NCBI GenBank assembly: GCA_040218815.1
Contig: JAVJQS010000004.1
Span: 558,001-622,000, forward strand
DNA: 64,000 bases
Direction of reading: 5' to 3'
DNA from: JAVJQS01 sp040218815
GTDB taxonomy: Bacteria; Bacteroidota; Bacteroidia; Flavobacteriales_E; Vicingaceae
The notes beneath the pieces were generated by a model that searched no databases, was not told the DNA's origin, and saw only the letters and a list, made by a program, of their open reading frames with translations. This document shows, in pieces, positions 52,188 through 62,596 of the stretch. Numbering within the stretch: the stretch's first letter is position 1; the number at the start of each line of letters is the position of its first letter. The position numbers were made by a program, and so were the translations under genes.

Positions 52188-52811
52188 TTAAAAAGGTAAA
52201 AGTCTCAAAATTTGATCGATAAATACTGGAAAAGATTTAGGAACTGTCAAGAAAGTAAATCCTACTCCAAATATTGCACCCCAAAAATGGGCATCATGAT
52301 TCACATAATCACCGCTCTTCTTACCTTGAATATAAGAATAAACAAGATAAATGATGGCCCAAACTATACCTGGGAAACACCATAATCCATAAAGACAGAT
52401 GGACGTTCCTGGGCTAAAAATTACTGAAGAAAACAAGACGGAGGAAACGGCACCAGATGCTCCAACTGAGTGATAGTTTGGATTATCCTTTTGTTTTTTG
52501 TAAGTGGGGAGAATGGCAAACATAATCCCACCAATATATAGCAACACAAAATAAAAAGTACCAGTTGTTCCAGCATAGGCTTCAAAGTAATTTTGAGTAA
52601 TTCCTCCAAAGAAAAAAAGTACCAGCATGTTCACAATTAAGTGCATCCAATCGGCATGCAATAAAGCATGACTTAAAAAACGATGCCATTCCTTATTTCT
52701 CTCTATTATATAAGGAGTAAAATCTAATTTGTAAAACAACTTAGAATTATTAAACGCAGGAATGGAAACTGCTGCAGTTACAATTATTATTATGATAGTT
52801 ATTGAAATCAT
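52188..52811 (-). CDS. rhomboid family intramembrane serine protease
   Basis: The 207-residue protein has about six membrane helices. The catalytic Ser is in GASGAVSS, the Asn/His shell in HADWMHLIVNMLVLFFFG, and the catalytic His in YVNHDAHFWGAIFGVG. These are the signatures of active rhomboids that cleave membrane substrates. Its start overlaps the parC stop by four bases (ATGA), so it is probably co-transcribed with the topoisomerase IV genes; the substrate is unknown. Confidence 0.93.
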   Translation of the reverse strand: MISITIIIIIVTAAVSIPAFNNSKLFYKLDFTPYIIERNKEWHRFLSHALLHADWMHLIVNMLVLFFFGGITQNYFEAYAGTTGTFYFVLLYIGGIMFAILPTYKKQKDNPNYHSVGASGAVSSVLFSSVIFSPGTSICLYGLWCFPGIVWAIIYLVYSYIQGKKSGDYVNHDAHFWGAIFGVGFTFLTVPKSFPVFIDQILRLLPF

Positions 52812-55570
52812 TCAGAAAATAAATCCATTTGTGGTGCATCACTTTCCCGATCTCCTGAAGGCTTTTTTAACGCTACATCAGTGTCAATTTTTATCTCGGA
52901 TAAATTCTCTTCGTCTCCACTCTCTTTATTTTCAGTCTCTGAAGATTCACTTTTGCTTTGCTCTTTCTTAGCATCTTCATCAAATGGACTTTTGAGAAAA
53001 TCTTCCACTTCCATATCCAAGGCCTTTGCTGCTGCTTCAGTTTCTAGTCTATCTACTGACTTTAATTTGTGGTAGCTCAACTTATTACCCAAGGCTTTCA
53101 TTCCTTTCACCGAAATGAATTCCTTTAAGTTGAGTATTTCATTGTCACGTGCGTCCTTCCCTCTTGGTTTCACAAAACTCATCTCAATAACTGTGTTAAA
53201 TGAGGTTGAAATCAGTTCTAAGTAACTTTTTTCATGCTCCGTAATAAAGGTGGTTTTCTTATCTGTATCTTCCACCAAGAATCGCTTCGCATAAAAATCT
53301 TCCTTTTCACCATCAAAATAAATAGCTGTAAGTGGTTTCTTAGGATTCCATTTTTCAATCACAATTAAATCCTCTTCAAAGTGAGTAGACACGTTGGTGC
53401 CTGTTAATTTATAATGACCCGATTGAGTTATGGTTAAAATTTTATCATCGGAGTTAAATTGTCCTAACAATTCCCCTCTACCTTCAGTATTAATGCGTTG
53501 AACGGTGTCATCAAACCAAATTTTTCGGGCACTTAAGGTGGAGCTTCCCTCCTCTTTGAGTTTAATCTTACTAATCAAGTGCTTGCTCAATATATTTCCT
53601 TTTGCTGCGCGTCCTTTAATTGCCATTTCAGCAAAGTCAGCATCAAACTTTAATTTCTTCAACTTTGCCTTTGGACGCAATAAAACTTGAACAACTTCTG
53701 CTTCACCATTGGGGTTTGCGCTAAAGTAAAGCACTTTTGACCCTGGATTACCAGCAGTTAAATCATATTCCTTATCGCGTGTAATGGATGTTACCGCAAA
53801 GCGCTTAATCATTGATTTCCCTGACTTCCCATCCTGATAAATCATATTATAGATGGTGCGTTTATCTCCCTTTTTCCAAACGCCAACATGTATGATATTT
53901 TTACCCACAAATGATTTTGCTTGAATTTTCTGTACTTGCATGATACCATCTTCCCTAAAGACTATGATGTCATCAATATCAGAGCAATCTGCTACAAATT
54001 CAGACTCGGACTTTTTTAAACCGTGCCCTATAAAACCTTCACTTCTACTCACATACAGTTTGGTGTTTGCAACAGCAACCTTAGTGGCATCAATGTTTTC
54101 AAAGGACTTTATTTCTGTCTTACGCTCTCTGCCCTTACCGTGCTTCTCTTTTATTTTCTTAAAGTAGGCAATGGCAAAATCAGTAAGGTGCTCTAAATCA
54201 TGTTTAATTTGAGCAATTTCATCTTCAATTCGCTTAATTAATTCATCGGCCTTGAAGCTGTCAAACTTAGAAATTCGTTTAATTCTAATTTCAGTTAAGC
54301 GAGTAACATCTTCATCGGTAACTTCCCGAAGCAAATGTTTTGTATGAGGCTTCAACCCCTTATGAATAGCCTCTAATATAGCTTCCCAAGTTTCACATTC
54401 TTCAATGTCGCGGTAGATTCTATTTTCAATGAATATCTTCTCTAAAGATGAAAAATGCCATTGTTCTTCAAGCTCTCCCTTACGAATTTCTAACTCCTTC
54501 TTAAGAAGGTCTTTTGTTCGTTCAGTATTGTGTCGTAAAATTTCATTAACTCCTAAAAACTTTGGCTTATCATCTTCAATTACACAGGAGTTTGGTGATA
54601 TGGAAACTTCACAATCGGTGAAAGCATAGAGCGCATCAATCGTTTTGTCGGGAGAAACGTTGGTGGGTAGATGAATATTTATTTCAACATTCTCTGCAGT
54701 ATTATCCTCTATTTTCTTGATTTTTATCTTCCCCTTGTCATTGGCTTTTAAAATGGAATCTATTAGGCCTGAAGTATTTGTGCCAAAAGGTATTTCAGTG
54801 ATTACTAAGGTCTTTTTATCTTCCTGCCCTATTTTAGCTCTAACACGGATTCTTCCTCCCCGTAACCCATCATTATAATTCGAAAAGTCGGCCATACCAC
54901 CAGTTAAAAAGTCTGGAAGAATATTGGTCTTTTTCCCTTTTAAAATATTTATGGAACCATCAATCAACTCGTTAAAATTGTGAGGCAAGATTTTACAGGC
55001 TAATCCAACAGCAATCCCCTCTACTCCTTGTGCCAAAAGCAAGGGGAACTTCATCGGTAAAGTCAAAGGTTCTTTTCCCCTTCCATCGTAAGACGAGGCC
55101 CAATTTGTAGTTTTAACATTAAAAGCTACATCAAGCGCAAATTTTGAAAGACGTACCTCAATGTATCGGGGAGCAGCAGCGCGGTCTCCGGTTAAGATAT
55201 TCCCCCAGTTTCCCTGGCAGTCCAACACCAATTCTTTTTGTCCCAACTGCACCATGGCATCACCAATAGAAGCGTCGCCATGTGGATGATATTTCATGGT
55301 ATTACCAATCACATTGGCCACTTTGTGGAAACGTCCATCATCCAACTCTTTCAATGAATGGTGGATTCTTCGTTGTACCGGTTTTAATCCATCGTGAATA
55401 TGTGGAACAGCTCGCTCTAGGATAACATAGGAGGCGTAATCCAAAAACCATTCATTATACATACCAGAAACTTGAATCACATTCTCAAGCCCTTCAGAAC
55501 CTTCAACTTCTTCTTTTGGATTGCTCTCTTCTGGACTCAAGTCCTTCTCTTCTTCGTCTTTATCAGCCAT
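52808..55570 (-). CDS. parC: DNA topoisomerase IV subunit A
   Basis: The 920-residue subunit carries the DNA-cleaving breakage-reunion domain. It begins with an acidic, probably disordered tail and then YNEWFLDYASYVILERAVPH, the DGLKPVQRRIHH motif and the winged-helix HPHGDASIGDAM. The active-site Tyr is in AAAPRYIEVR. A C-terminal beta-pinwheel (about 470-800) is followed by an acidic, Lys/Glu-rich tail. It decatenates chromosomes with ParE. The gene lies 9 bases after parE, in the same transcript. Confidence 0.96.
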   Translation of the reverse strand: MADKDEEEKDLSPEESNPKEEVEGSEGLENVIQVSGMYNEWFLDYASYVILERAVPHIHDGLKPVQRRIHHSLKELDDGRFHKVANVIGNTMKYHPHGDASIGDAMVQLGQKELVLDCQGNWGNILTGDRAAAPRYIEVRLSKFALDVAFNVKTTNWASSYDGRGKEPLTLPMKFPLLLAQGVEGIAVGLACKILPHNFNELIDGSINILKGKKTNILPDFLTGGMADFSNYNDGLRGGRIRVRAKIGQEDKKTLVITEIPFGTNTSGLIDSILKANDKGKIKIKKIEDNTAENVEINIHLPTNVSPDKTIDALYAFTDCEVSISPNSCVIEDDKPKFLGVNEILRHNTERTKDLLKKELEIRKGELEEQWHFSSLEKIFIENRIYRDIEECETWEAILEAIHKGLKPHTKHLLREVTDEDVTRLTEIRIKRISKFDSFKADELIKRIEDEIAQIKHDLEHLTDFAIAYFKKIKEKHGKGRERKTEIKSFENIDATKVAVANTKLYVSRSEGFIGHGLKKSESEFVADCSDIDDIIVFREDGIMQVQKIQAKSFVGKNIIHVGVWKKGDKRTIYNMIYQDGKSGKSMIKRFAVTSITRDKEYDLTAGNPGSKVLYFSANPNGEAEVVQVLLRPKAKLKKLKFDADFAEMAIKGRAAKGNILSKHLISKIKLKEEGSSTLSARKIWFDDTVQRINTEGRGELLGQFNSDDKILTITQSGHYKLTGTNVSTHFEEDLIVIEKWNPKKPLTAIYFDGEKEDFYAKRFLVEDTDKKTTFITEHEKSYLELISTSFNTVIEMSFVKPRGKDARDNEILNLKEFISVKGMKALGNKLSYHKLKSVDRLETEAAAKALDMEVEDFLKSPFDEDAKKEQSKSESSETENKESGDEENLSEIKIDTDVALKKPSGDRESDAPQMDLFSE

Positions 55571-55579
55571 ATTTAATTC

Positions 55580-57427
55580 TTAAGCCACAGCTTCTTCTAA
55601 ATCAATTTCTACCTTTAAATTATCAATAATAAACTCTTGTCGATCTGGGGTGTTTTTCCCCATGTAAAATTTAAGTAACTCATTTATAGAGTCTTTTCCA
55701 ATAACTACTGGCTCCAATCGCATATCTTCGCCAATAAAATTTTTGAATTCATCTGGTGAAATTTCACCCAATCCCTTGAACCGAGTAATTTCTGCTTTTC
55801 CCTTCAAGGACTTTACAGCATCTCTTCGCTCTGTTTCGCTGTAGCAGTAAAAGGTCTGCTTTTTGTCGCGCACCCTAAATAATGGAGTTGCCATAACATA
55901 AAGGTGACCGTTTTTAACTAAATCTGGAAAAAACTGCAAGAAAAAAGTAATCAATAGCAAGCGAATATGCATTCCATCTACGTCGGCATCAGTAGCCAAT
56001 ACCACTTTATTATAGCGCAAATCATCTAATCCATCTTCGATATTTAGAGCCGCTTGTAATAAATTAAACTCTTCATTTTCGTAAACAATTTTTTTAGTTA
56101 AGCCATAGGAGTTCAATGGCTTTCCCTTCAGACTAAAAACTGCTTGAGTATTTACATCACGCACTTTTGTGATGGAACCGGAGGCAGAGTCACCCTCAGT
56201 TATAAAAAGTGTTGTTTCTTCTTTCCGTTCTTTTCCATCATTAAAATGAACACGACAGTCGCGCAGCTTTTTATTGTGCAAGCTAACTTCTTTAGCTCTT
56301 TTTCGAGCTAATTTCTTAATGCCTGCTAAATCTTTTCGCTCTCGTTCAGACTGTAATATTTTCTTTTGTAAGGCATCAGCAACATCTTGGTTTTTATGTA
56401 AAAAATTATCAAGGTGCTTCTTTAAAAAATCCATTACAAAGGAGCGCATAGAAGGCCCATCGGGACCTACATCATTACTTCCTAGTTTGGTTTTTGTTTG
56501 AGATTCAAACACCGGCTCCATTACCTTCACGCTAATGGCAGCAACGATTGATGATCGAATATCAACGGCATCATAATCCTTTTGAAAATACTCGCGAATG
56601 GTTTTCACATAAGCTTCTCTAAAAGCACCTTGATGAGTACCACCTTGAGTGGTATGCTGTCCATTTACAAATGAGTAATATTCTTCACCATAAGAATTAA
56701 TGTGTGTAACAGCTACCTCTATGTCCTCATCTTCTATATGAATAATCGGGTAAAGTGGGTCATCGGACATGTTTTTTTCCAGTAAATCATATAATCCACG
56801 TTCTGAAAAATATTTTTCACCATTAAAAACTATCGTCAGGCCTCTATTTAAGTAAACATAATTCCAAAGAAGGCGCTCTACATGTTGTGTACGAAATTGG
56901 TAATTGTGAAAGATACTTTCATCAGGTATAAAAACCACTTTAGTTCCTTTCCTACGAGTAGACTCTTCCACAGGGTCGTCAAGTGTTAGCTCCCCTCTTT
57001 CAAACTCAGCCACCTTCATCTTATCATCACGATAAGACTCAATTCTAAAATTAGTTGATAATGCATTAACAGCTTTTGTACCAACCCCATTTAATCCTAC
57101 TGACTTCTTAAAGGCCTTAGAATCATACTTTCCTCCAGTGTTAATTTTAGAAACTACATCTACTACTTTTCCTAGCGGCACTCCACGTCCGTAATCTCTA
57201 ACTTTTACTGTCTTATCCTTAATACTCACTTCAATGGTTCTGCCATTGCCCATCACAAATTCATCAATGGAATTGTCCAACACCTCTTTCAATAACACAT
57301 ATATTCCATCATCGTAAGCACTGCCATCACCAAGCTTTCCGATGTACATACCAGGACGCATTCGAATGTGCTCTTTCCAATCTAGTGAGCGGATGTTATC
57401 TTCCGTATATTCTACTTCTTCTGCCAT
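55580..57427 (-). CDS. parE: DNA topoisomerase IV subunit B
   Basis: The 615-residue ATPase subunit has the GHKL domain (RMRPGMYIGKLGDGS, EVLDNSIDEFVMGNG with the catalytic Glu, VRDYGRGVPLG, and GLNGVGTKAVNALS), the transducer domain and the TOPRIM domain (ITEGDSASGS and ATDADVDGMHIRLLL), ending with the PGDEF-like region before IDNLKVEIDLEEAVA. ATP hydrolysis drives strand passage. It starts the parE-parC-rhomboid-aminotransferase run; the 170-bp gap to the divergent gene at 57598 holds the promoters. Confidence 0.96.
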   Translation of the reverse strand: MAEEVEYTEDNIRSLDWKEHIRMRPGMYIGKLGDGSAYDDGIYVLLKEVLDNSIDEFVMGNGRTIEVSIKDKTVKVRDYGRGVPLGKVVDVVSKINTGGKYDSKAFKKSVGLNGVGTKAVNALSTNFRIESYRDDKMKVAEFERGELTLDDPVEESTRRKGTKVVFIPDESIFHNYQFRTQHVERLLWNYVYLNRGLTIVFNGEKYFSERGLYDLLEKNMSDDPLYPIIHIEDEDIEVAVTHINSYGEEYYSFVNGQHTTQGGTHQGAFREAYVKTIREYFQKDYDAVDIRSSIVAAISVKVMEPVFESQTKTKLGSNDVGPDGPSMRSFVMDFLKKHLDNFLHKNQDVADALQKKILQSERERKDLAGIKKLARKRAKEVSLHNKKLRDCRVHFNDGKERKEETTLFITEGDSASGSITKVRDVNTQAVFSLKGKPLNSYGLTKKIVYENEEFNLLQAALNIEDGLDDLRYNKVVLATDADVDGMHIRLLLITFFLQFFPDLVKNGHLYVMATPLFRVRDKKQTFYCYSETERRDAVKSLKGKAEITRFKGLGEISPDEFKNFIGEDMRLEPVVIGKDSINELLKFYMGKNTPDRQEFIIDNLKVEIDLEEAVA

Positions 57428-57597
57428 AAATTTGATTGAAGCATCTAAAGTACATAGAAATTACAGCTCGTTTTTTCTACCATTTGAGGATTTATTAACA
57501 GCGATTTTAACACAACTGGCAGGCATAAAAATGAGTTCTTTATATCAACTAATTATTATTTTAGTTACATTAGCTATCTATTAATAACTAACTTACA

Positions 57598-58278
57598 ATG
57601 AGATATTCTACGCTTCTGCTCTTAGCACTTTTTCTCACTGGAATACTTAGAGCTCAAGTCAACATAGTGGGTCTTAATTTAAAAGCTTACACCCCTACTT
57701 CATCATTTAATGACAACATCAAAAGCACACCTGTAGGTGTTTCTGTATCTTACTTAAGAACAATTCAAAACTCAAGATTGTCTTTTGGACTTGAAGCTGG
57801 ATTTGCTGAGTATTCGAGAGAAGATGTTGTTACTGAATTTCAAGGCAGAGAAATTGAAATTCAAGCTGTTGATGGTTTTTTTAATGTACATGGGGTTATT
57901 CGTTATGACTTGCTCGATTTTGGATGGACAACATTTTATGGAGAAGGTAAAATCGGTGCTACAACTTTTTTTACTGAATATAGCCTAGGCCATTGCCCAG
58001 TTGCTGAGGAAATGGAATATGAAGGAGAGTTAACTACACATGGTTCAGCATTTAATTTGGGATTGGGTGCCGGTATAATGATAAACCCTACGATTTTCTT
58101 TGACTACGATAGAGAAAGTGATTTTTGGATTGACTTCTCAGTAAGTACATTTTCAGGAAGTATTTCTAATTATCAAGTAGTAAAAAACGATGAACAATCC
58201 GATAAGATGTCTAGTGAACGTAAATCAAGCCTTACCAATTACTTGGATTATAAAATCGGAGTTATTTTCAAGTTGTGA
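57598..58278 (+). CDS. outer-membrane beta-barrel-like hypothetical protein
   Basis: The 226-residue protein has a signal peptide (YSTLLLLALFLTGILRAQ) and alternating amphipathic strands with aromatic residues (LSFGLEAGFAEYS, TTFYGEGKIGATTFF, AFNLGLGAGIMINP, YLDYKIGVIFKL), which fit a small 8-stranded barrel. Family not identified. It is divergent from parE and precedes the YfiR-SpoIIE gene by 141 bases. Confidence 0.6.
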   Translation: MRYSTLLLLALFLTGILRAQVNIVGLNLKAYTPTSSFNDNIKSTPVGVSVSYLRTIQNSRLSFGLEAGFAEYSREDVVTEFQGREIEIQAVDGFFNVHGVIRYDLLDFGWTTFYGEGKIGATTFFTEYSLGHCPVAEEMEYEGELTTHGSAFNLGLGAGIMINPTIFFDYDRESDFWIDFSVSTFSGSISNYQVVKNDEQSDKMSSERKSSLTNYLDYKIGVIFKL

Positions 58279-58419
58279 ATGATCTTTACAAAAATTATTA
58301 GTAACAACCTCTTAACCTAAGCCTCCATTTTAACGTTTTATATTTATCAACAATTGGTTGAATAAAAACTTATGAATCAAACTTGTAAATGATACAGACA
58401 AATATGTCATATTTGTAAT

Positions 58420-60282
58420 ATGCCTAGTAATGAGCACTTTTCTTCTACTAAACAACGCGTTTCCTTTTTAAAGGCTTTCCTAATACTACTTTTTATAATT
58501 TTTAATACACTTGTTAACGCTCAACCAGTAAATACAGTTGCTAGAGTTAAAGCGGGTTTTATTGGAAACTTTTACCACTATGTGGATTGGCCTGAAGGTG
58601 CTGTTAAAGATACTTTTCGGCTAGCAATATTGCAAGAAGAGGACTTAGCTGAAACTATGACTGCCATATCAGCAAGGCACCATTATGGGGATGAAAAATT
58701 ACCCATTAAGGTAAGTTTGATTCAAAACTTAGACAAGGCCACGAGTTTTAATATGGTTTATGCCAATAATAATAGTGGCTATAAACCAGAACGATTATTT
58801 AATGCTATTGGAGATAGTCCTACCCTATTAATTACGGAGAACTACGACTTTAAAACTACCATGATCAACTTTATTACTGTCGATAGCCGAATAAAGTTCC
58901 AAGTGAATATTTTAAAAATAGAGAGTAGAAACATTGTTGTAGACAACACAATTATACAAAACTCAAACAATGACGTAAACCAAGAAGAATGGCAAAAACT
59001 ATTAAAAAATCTTCGCAGCGAATTAAATAGCCAAGCTGAGGACAATGAAAACTTATCCAAACAAATAGCCGCCTTAAATGCTGAAATTGAGGAAAAAACA
59101 AAACGAGTTGAAGAGAAAGACAAAGAACTGTATGATATTCAAGAAAATATTATGGTTCAAAAGATGAAGGCCGACCAATTGGAAGACCGTTTAAAGTTGA
59201 ATGAAGAAATTATTGAGCAAAAACAGGCGTCTATCGTAAGAAGTGATAAAAAACTAAAATCTCAAATTGCCGAATTGGAAAAAGCCAAAGAAGAGTATGC
59301 TGAAGTTCAAAAAAACATGAGTGAAACCAAAGAATCACTTGACATTCAAAAGAAATTTACTATTGCAGCTGCCATCATTGCTTTACTCATTGCCATCTTA
59401 TTATTCTATTCTTATAAGAGTTTTGTTAAGCAAAAGAAATTAGGTGCTATCATTAACAAACAAAAAGAAGAAACTGAAGCTCAGCGTGATGCCATTCAAA
59501 AACAGCATGTTCAGTTGGAAGAGAAGACAAAGGAAATTACTGACTCCATCAACTACGCTAAGCGTATTCAAGAAGCTATACTTCCGCCAATTTCATTTGT
59601 AAAAGAAAATTTACCCAACAGCTTTATTTTTTATCAACCTAAAGATATTGTAGCAGGTGACTTTTATTGGATGGAAGCAGAAGATGATTATTCCGTATTT
59701 GCAGCAGCAGATTGCACCGGACATGGTGTACCTGGCGCAATGGTAAGTGTTATTTGCAGCAATGCTTTGAATCGATCAGTTAGAGAGTTTAAGCTAACAA
59801 AACCAGGCAAAGTGCTCGACAAAACACTAGAGATTGTCTTGGAGAAATTTGAAAAATCTGAAGAAGAGGTAAAAGATGGTATGGACATTGCCATTTGCAC
59901 CTTTGAAAAACAAACAGGCAAGTTACTTTATGCAGGAGCGAATAACCCACTTTGGATTGTTAGAAAAAATTCAAACGAGATTGAGGAATATAAAGCCGAT
60001 AAACAGCCCATAGGAAGTTACCTAAAGCACGTTCCCTTTAATACGCATGAAACAATTTTAAAGGAAGGTGATACCGCCTATATTTTTAGTGATGGTTATT
60101 CTGATCAGTTTGGAGGTAAGATTGGTAAGAAATTTAAAAGTGTAAATTTCAAGCAACTACTAATTGCAATTCATGAAAAACCCATGCATGAACAACGAGA
60201 ACTAATTGAAAAGAATTTCTATGATTGGATGGGCAATTATGAGCAGCTTGATGATGTATGTGTGATTGGATTTAGAGCATAA
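58420..60282 (+). CDS. YfiR-like sensor fused to SpoIIE-type PP2C phosphatase
   Basis: The 620-residue protein has a signal region (about 14-34) and a YfiR/DUF4154-like periplasmic domain (about 40-180: VKAGFIGNFYHYVDWPEG, YANNNSGYKPERLFNAIG, LLITENYDF). A coiled coil spans about 190-305, a membrane helix about 312-330, and a second coiled coil follows. The cytoplasmic SpoIIE domain (about 400-620) has FYWMEAEDD, FAAADCTGHGVPGAMVS and IFSDGYSDQFGGKIG, the metal-binding aspartates of PP2C phosphatases. It probably converts an envelope signal into serine/threonine dephosphorylation of an anti-sigma-like partner; no partner is encoded nearby. Confidence 0.88.
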   Translation: MPSNEHFSSTKQRVSFLKAFLILLFIIFNTLVNAQPVNTVARVKAGFIGNFYHYVDWPEGAVKDTFRLAILQEEDLAETMTAISARHHYGDEKLPIKVSLIQNLDKATSFNMVYANNNSGYKPERLFNAIGDSPTLLITENYDFKTTMINFITVDSRIKFQVNILKIESRNIVVDNTIIQNSNNDVNQEEWQKLLKNLRSELNSQAEDNENLSKQIAALNAEIEEKTKRVEEKDKELYDIQENIMVQKMKADQLEDRLKLNEEIIEQKQASIVRSDKKLKSQIAELEKAKEEYAEVQKNMSETKESLDIQKKFTIAAAIIALLIAILLFYSYKSFVKQKKLGAIINKQKEETEAQRDAIQKQHVQLEEKTKEITDSINYAKRIQEAILPPISFVKENLPNSFIFYQPKDIVAGDFYWMEAEDDYSVFAAADCTGHGVPGAMVSVICSNALNRSVREFKLTKPGKVLDKTLEIVLEKFEKSEEEVKDGMDIAICTFEKQTGKLLYAGANNPLWIVRKNSNEIEEYKADKQPIGSYLKHVPFNTHETILKEGDTAYIFSDGYSDQFGGKIGKKFKSVNFKQLLIAIHEKPMHEQRELIEKNFYDWMGNYEQLDDVCVIGFRA

Positions 60283-60299
60283 ACCCAAAGCACTTCTTA

Positions 60300-61697
60300 A
60301 TGTTATTAGCCCTTTTAAAAAAATATCAACTGCAAATCATCGCAGTTTTATACCTAGTAATCTCTTTCTTTATTCTATTATTATTCAATGGAACAGGTGG
60401 CGAAGCAGATAGCATTCATCACTACCTCTATGCGAAATTTGCCCCAGAGCATCCAGAACTTTTTTTGAATCATTGGGCAAAACCAATTTTCACCTTATTT
60501 GCTTCTCCATTTGCTCAGTTTGGCTTTATTGGTGTAAAAGTATTTAACGTTTTAATGGGTTTAATCTCGGTGATCTATACTTTTAAGATAGCTCGGCAAT
60601 TCAAGCTGAATAATGCTCCTTTAGCATCATTGTTCTACTTCATTTTTCCATTAACTTTTACGATCAATTATAGTGGTTTTACTGAGCCAATTTTTGCAGC
60701 TATGCTCTGTATTAGTATTCATTTTTGTTTAAAAAACAAATTTTTGCTTGCAGCAATTTTAGTCTCATTTATGCCTTTTGCACGTTCTGAAGGGTTGTTG
60801 TTTATCGGTCTGTTTGCACTTTATTTTATTTTAAGAAAAAAATACAAGTGTATTTTTTATTTATTGATTGGCCATTTATTATTTTCAGCTATAGGATTTA
60901 TTTTTGGTGATACCCCCCTTTGGGTAGCTACCAAAATACCATATGCTAGTTTGCAATCACACTATGGCTCAGGGGAACTCACCCATTTTGCAGAGAAATT
61001 AATTCACATTACGGGAGTACCACTCTTATTTTTATTTCTTCTTGGGTTAATTAATTCAATTGTCTTTAAAAAATGGAGCAATGTAAGCCATCAAACAACT
61101 TTTAAGCTTTTAATTTTTGGTGGCTTTTTACTTTTTTTTATAGCTCATAGTCTATTTTGGTATTTGGGCATTTTTAACTCCATGGGATTAAAGCGTGTTT
61201 TTGGCGCAATTACACCATTAATGGCCATTCTAGCGTTACTTGGATTCAATACCATAGAAAAAATACAGTTAAATTGGTTTAATAAGACATTGAAGCTAGT
61301 GAGTTTGGCCTATATTTTAATCTTCCCATTCACTTCAAACCCTGCAGCCTTAGATTGGAAAGTAGATATGAATCTAAGTAAGGCACAACTTACAGCTGAG
61401 GCAACAGCTGACTTCATTCTTTCATTAGATTCGCTAAAAAATCGTCGGTTTATCTATACTGACCCTTACTTGGGTAAAGCTTTAAATATTGACCCCTTCG
61501 ATGTTGAACAGCGATTAATCCTATCACCTAAAGTATTTTCAGAACTTCGAAGAGGCGATGTAGTAATTTGGGACAATTGGCACTCAGTAATTGACTATGG
61601 ATTAGAAATTAATGCATTAAAAAAACAAGAAGCTATTCATCAAATCAAAGAATTTAAAAATCAGAACGTAACTTATATTGTTTTCATTGCTGAATAA
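60300..61697 (+). CDS. polytopic membrane protein, glycosyltransferase (PMT/GT39-like)
   Basis: The 465-residue protein has about 10-12 membrane helices. Early in the sequence, GGEADSIHHYLYAKFA places two acidic residues (E/D) in the first periplasmic loop, as in lipid-linked-sugar-dependent GT-C glycosyltransferases. A second element is TEPIFAAML. A soluble C-terminal domain (about 355-465) follows the last helix. It starts 18 bases after the SpoIIE gene. Sugar and acceptor are unknown; assignment to a particular GT family is tentative. Confidence 0.7.
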   Translation: MLLALLKKYQLQIIAVLYLVISFFILLLFNGTGGEADSIHHYLYAKFAPEHPELFLNHWAKPIFTLFASPFAQFGFIGVKVFNVLMGLISVIYTFKIARQFKLNNAPLASLFYFIFPLTFTINYSGFTEPIFAAMLCISIHFCLKNKFLLAAILVSFMPFARSEGLLFIGLFALYFILRKKYKCIFYLLIGHLLFSAIGFIFGDTPLWVATKIPYASLQSHYGSGELTHFAEKLIHITGVPLLFLFLLGLINSIVFKKWSNVSHQTTFKLLIFGGFLLFFIAHSLFWYLGIFNSMGLKRVFGAITPLMAILALLGFNTIEKIQLNWFNKTLKLVSLAYILIFPFTSNPAALDWKVDMNLSKAQLTAEATADFILSLDSLKNRRFIYTDPYLGKALNIDPFDVEQRLILSPKVFSELRRGDVVIWDNWHSVIDYGLEINALKKQEAIHQIKEFKNQNVTYIVFIAE

Positions 61698-61898
61698 AAT
61701 TTATTGTACTAGAACAATTATAATGAGCTTATTTTTTTACTCAAGAATTAGTTCATTTACATAACGACAAAACCAATGTTTAACAATGTCTTCCAATCTT
61801 CTTATTTGCAATAATAGAGTGAAAATATAAATTACTTGTATCTACATTAATTCATTTTTTTTTCGGACATTTGCAAAAAATTAAAAACGATAAAAAAT

Positions 61899-62531
61899 AT
61901 GAAAAAAATAGCTAAAACAATTGCTGCTTTTACATTCGCAACTGCACTAGTGGCATGTGGTGGAGCTGAAAAGAAAGCTGAATCAAAGACAATGGATGAA
62001 AATTCTACTGAAGAAACCGTTGAAGTAATGGAATTAATGATTAAGCCATCGGATAGTAAAGTAGTTTGGGAAGGAAATGTTGTAGGCGTATACTCTCATA
62101 CTGGCACTGTTGCTGTTACTGATGGAATGCTTACTATAGAAGGCAATCAAGTTAAAAGTGGAAACTTCACTGCTGACTTAACTACAATGACCCCTACTGA
62201 TGAAAACTATACACCTGAAGAAGGAAAATCAAAAGAAAAATTAGTTGGTCACCTTTCTTCTCCAGATTTCTTTATGGTAGATTCTTTTCCTACAGCAAGT
62301 TTTGAGGTAATTTCTCATGATGTTGAAAATAACACAATTACAGGAAATTTAACCATTAGAGGTGTAACTAGAGAAGAAACAGTTAATGATGTAAAAATTG
62401 ATTTAACTGCAAAAACAGCAAGTGGCAAATTAACATTTGATAGAAAGAATTATGATGTTGCTTTTAGCCATCCAGCAAAAGATGTTGTAATTTCTGACGA
62501 TGTAGATTTAGAAATAATGTTAAGCATGTAA
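61899..62531 (+). CDS. YceI-family lipoprotein
   Basis: The 210-residue lipoprotein (lipobox LVACGG) has a Lys/Glu linker and a YceI-type lipocalin-like barrel: DSKVVWEGNVVGVYSHTG, VKSGNFTADLTTMTP, VGHLSSPDFFMVDSFPTASFEV and GNLTIRGVTREET (all in short pieces in the sequence). YceI proteins bind isoprenoids or similar apolar molecules and respond to stress. It is a single gene with its own terminator and an AT-rich 201-bp promoter region upstream. Confidence 0.93.
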   Translation: MKKIAKTIAAFTFATALVACGGAEKKAESKTMDENSTEETVEVMELMIKPSDSKVVWEGNVVGVYSHTGTVAVTDGMLTIEGNQVKSGNFTADLTTMTPTDENYTPEEGKSKEKLVGHLSSPDFFMVDSFPTASFEVISHDVENNTITGNLTIRGVTREETVNDVKIDLTAKTASGKLTFDRKNYDVAFSHPAKDVVISDDVDLEIMLSM

Positions 62532-62559
62532 ATCTGAAAATATTCAGGTTAAAAAATTG

Positions 62560-62587
62560 AGCTCACCAGAAATGGTGGGCTTTTTTT
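62560..62587 (+). terminator. terminator after the YceI gene
   Basis: A stem AGCTCACC / GGTGGGCT (one G-T pair) with an AGAAAT loop is followed by seven T. It lies 29 bases past the YceI stop and faces the stop of the minus-strand gene at 62597, so it may serve both. Confidence 0.85.
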
Positions 62588-62596
62588 GGCTTATTA

